A DNA stretch of 8,054 bases. Origin: a bacterium (GTDB lineage: Bacteria > Latescibacterota > UBA2968 > GCA-2709665). Location of the stretch: NCBI GenBank assembly GCA_027619145.1, contig JAQCGA010000160.1, positions 1 to 8,054 on the forward strand, given 5' to 3'. Position numbers and translations under genes: made by a program. The notes below the pieces were generated by a model. It was given only the letters and a program-made list of their open reading frames with translations, ran no database searches and was not told the origin of the DNA. Shown one piece after another: positions 6,928 to 8,054 of the stretch; the stretch's first letter is position 1; each line of letters opens with the position of its first letter.

Positions 6928-6978
6928 AAGGCAACGTGGATTATCTGCCCTACAATCATGGATGGGATTTGGGAATTT

Positions 6979-7617
6979 ATGATCAGAACAACTGAGGTTC
7001 TTGTCGTTCGCCATGGGGAGACGGCCTGGAATGCGGAAGGGCGTATTCAGGGGCATCGGCCGGTGGGGTTGAACGAACGGGGAAAGGCCCAGGCGGCGGC
7101 AACGGCTGACCGGCTGGCAAGTGAGCGGTTTGATATCCTGTACAGTAGTGATCTGGAACGGGCGATGGAGACGGCGCGGGCGATTGCGGGACGGACTGGC
7201 CATGAGATTTTCCCAGATGTGCGGCTGAGGGAATGGAACCTGGGTGTGCTGGAGGGGCTTTCCAGTGCAGATGCGGAAGTGCGTTACCCGGAAGCCTATC
7301 GGGCCTATCGGGTGGAACAGCCGGATGTGGTGATCCCTGGCGGTGAGAGTTTGCAGCAGCGATATGAACGATCGGTTGCAGGTGTGGTGGATCTGGCTGC
7401 GCGGCATGCAGGCGAACGGATTGTGATTGTGACCCATGGTGGGGTGCTGGATGATCTTTATCGTCGGACGAAACATATTCCGCTGGATGCGCCGAGGGAT
7501 TTCAAGATTTACAATTCGAGTTTGAATACGTTTCATATCCATGGGGAAACATGGACGCTGATTCGGTGGGGAGAGATCGAGCATTTGGAAGGAATAGGAG
7601 CGATGGGGGATTGGTGA
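6979..7617 (+). CDS. Histidine phosphatase family protein (phosphoglycerate mutase/CobC-like)
   Basis: A 212-residue phosphatase that works through a phosphohistidine intermediate. The signature VVRHGETAWN (9-18) carries the nucleophile H12 and R11. SSDLERAMETA (56-66) supplies the second phosphate-binding arginine (R61), REWNLGVLEG (84-93) the acidic residue (E85), and VTHGGVL (151-157) the second catalytic histidine (H153). The full catalytic set is present and the length is normal. The ATG at 6979 is chosen because the signature then falls at residue 9-18, as usual, and GGGA lies four bases upstream; in-frame ATGs at 6958 and 6799 lack ribosome sites. Members act as phosphoglycerate mutases, alpha-ribazole phosphatases (CobC) or broad sugar-phosphate phosphatases. 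No cobalamin gene is nearby, so a sugar-phosphate role fits the neighbours better, but specificity cannot be read. No terminator is seen before the next gene. Confidence 0.93.
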   Translation: MIRTTEVLVVRHGETAWNAEGRIQGHRPVGLNERGKAQAAATADRLASERFDILYSSDLERAMETARAIAGRTGHEIFPDVRLREWNLGVLEGLSSADAEVRYPEAYRAYRVEQPDVVIPGGESLQQRYERSVAGVVDLAARHAGERIVIVTHGGVLDDLYRRTKHIPLDAPRDFKIYNSSLNTFHIHGETWTLIRWGEIEHLEGIGAMGDW

Positions 7618-7619
7618 AT

Positions 7620-7702
7620 CACGGAGGGCACGGAACCGCCCTTCGTCCACTTCGCCAGAGGGGCACGGAACCCAGCTGCGAGCTATTCGGGGCAACGGAA
7701 CG
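7620..7702. repeat. Interspersed CACGGA-type short repeats after the phosphatase gene
   Basis: The 106-base spacer starts with CACGGAGGGCACGGA (7620-7634), two CACGGA units nine bases apart. The longer word GGGCACGGAACC occurs at 7626-7637 and again at 7661-7672, and a variant, GGGCAACGGAACG, at 7690-7702. All are on the same strand. They look like a degenerate copy of the CACGGAGGG-type intergenic repeats found in some bacterial genomes, and they resemble the CACNGAT units upstream of the same gene. No terminator structure or promoter was recognised. Confidence 0.5.
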
Positions 7703-7723
7703 ATTACCTGAAAGGATAAGCGA

Positions 7724-8054
7724 ATGAATACTGTGCGATGGGGGATTGTGGGGTGTGGGAATGTGACGGAGGTGAAGAGTGGGCCTGGGTTCCAGAAGGC
7801 GGAGGGTTCGGAGCTGGTGGCGGTGATGCGGCGGGATGCGGGACTGGCGGAGGATTATGCGAAACGGCACGGGGTTGCGCGGTGGTATGGACGGGCAGAA
7901 GCGTTGATTGAAGATCCGGATGTAGATGCGGTGTATGTGGGTACGCCGCCGTCTTCGCATTTGGAGTTGACGTTGAAGGTGGCCGAGGCGGGAAAGCCAT
8001 GTTTGGTGGAAAAGCCGATGGCGATGAGCCATGCGGAGTGTCTGGAGATGGTAG
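7724..8054 (+). CDS. Gfo/Idh/MocA family oxidoreductase, N-terminal part (runs off window)
   Basis: An open frame of 110 codons continues past the right edge with no stop, so only the NAD(P)-binding half is visible. It begins MNTVRWGIVGCGNVTEVKSG, a Rossmann glycine loop (GCGN at 10-13). VYVGTPPSSHLELTLKVAEAGK and the hallmark VEKPMAMS follow, with the EKP lysine placed as expected near residue 97. The ATG at 7724 follows AAAGGA (7711-7716) at a seven-base spacing. It lies 106 bases after the phosphatase gene on the same strand and could be co-transcribed with it. It differs clearly in sequence from the oxidoreductase at 5672-6676 (GCGNVTEVKSG against GTGSIGERH), so the two are not a recent duplication. 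Codons ending in G (GCG, GTG, CGG, GGG) are very frequent. Substrate unknown. Confidence 0.92.
   Translation, partial: MNTVRWGIVGCGNVTEVKSGPGFQKAEGSELVAVMRRDAGLAEDYAKRHGVARWYGRAEALIEDPDVDAVYVGTPPSSHLELTLKVAEAGKPCLVEKPMAMSHAECLEMV

Larger units (their letters stand above)
6677..6978. other. Non-coding divergent intergenic region
   Basis: About 300 bases between the start of the - strand oxidoreductase gene and the + strand phosphatase gene. It must hold promoters for both directions, but no clear -35/-10 pair stands out on either strand. It contains a three-unit periodic repeat (6730-6756) and inverted-repeat sequence (6834-6927), listed separately. An open frame in phase with the phosphatase gene extends back to an ATG at 6799, but its 60 residues resemble no family and I regard them as untranslated leader. 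Confidence 0.6.

Noticed and set aside
6799..6978. A 60-residue N-terminal extension of the phosphatase starting at ATG 6799
   Set aside because: The extension resembles no domain, has no ribosome site, and the family signature normally lies within the first 15 residues, as it does from ATG 6979.
6830..6978. Cobalamin riboswitch upstream of a possible cobC
   Set aside because: No B12-box-like sequence was found and there are no other cobalamin genes nearby.
6808..7695. Open frame of 295 codons antisense to the phosphatase gene
   Set aside because: The + strand carries the complete histidine phosphatase catalytic set; the antisense product has no recognisable domain.

Overview
The window holds the distal end of a bacterial division and cell wall (dcw) cluster, followed by a carbohydrate-metabolism neighbourhood. 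On the + strand, ftsQ (10-717), ftsA (769-2004) and ftsZ (2093-3265) lie in the classical order. They are separated only by short spacers and closed by a strong intrinsic terminator at 3286-3326. Together they build the early divisome: FtsZ forms the ring, FtsA anchors it to the membrane, and FtsQ recruits later division proteins from the periplasmic side. murC, ddl or similar genes may lie upstream, but they are outside the window.

Beyond the terminator, two genes run convergently on the - strand. The promoter-proximal one (5672-6676) encodes a Gfo/Idh/MocA-type NAD(P)-dependent sugar oxidoreductase. It is followed after 25 bases by a 735-residue protein (3439-5646) that looks like the RIFT-barrel plus alpha-helical exo-rhamnogalacturonan lyase / YetA-like family. 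A non-coding region of about 300 bases separates this pair from a divergent + strand gene (6979-7617) for a histidine phosphatase of the phosphoglycerate mutase/CobC family. A second Gfo/Idh/MocA oxidoreductase (7724 onward) is cut off by the right edge. The two oxidoreductases and the lyase-like protein suggest intracellular processing of a sugar or uronate; the substrate cannot be read from the sequence.

The organism is a bacterium of moderate G+C content, by eye in the mid-50s percent. The genes are ordinary for a diderm with a standard divisome. The FtsZ tail and the mix of Gfo/Idh enzymes with a lyase-like protein would fit a lineage of the FCB group or a related uncultured phylum such as Latescibacterota, but this is a guess. 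The + strand is richer in G than C regardless of gene direction, which suggests it is the leading strand of replication.

No mobile element, CRISPR array, tRNA or rRNA was seen. The less ordinary points are two FtsZ tail motifs resembling the FtsA-binding peptide, a tiny ORF overlapping the ftsZ start, a potentially two-state leader before the phosphatase gene, and short periodic CAC-GGA type repeats on both sides of that gene.
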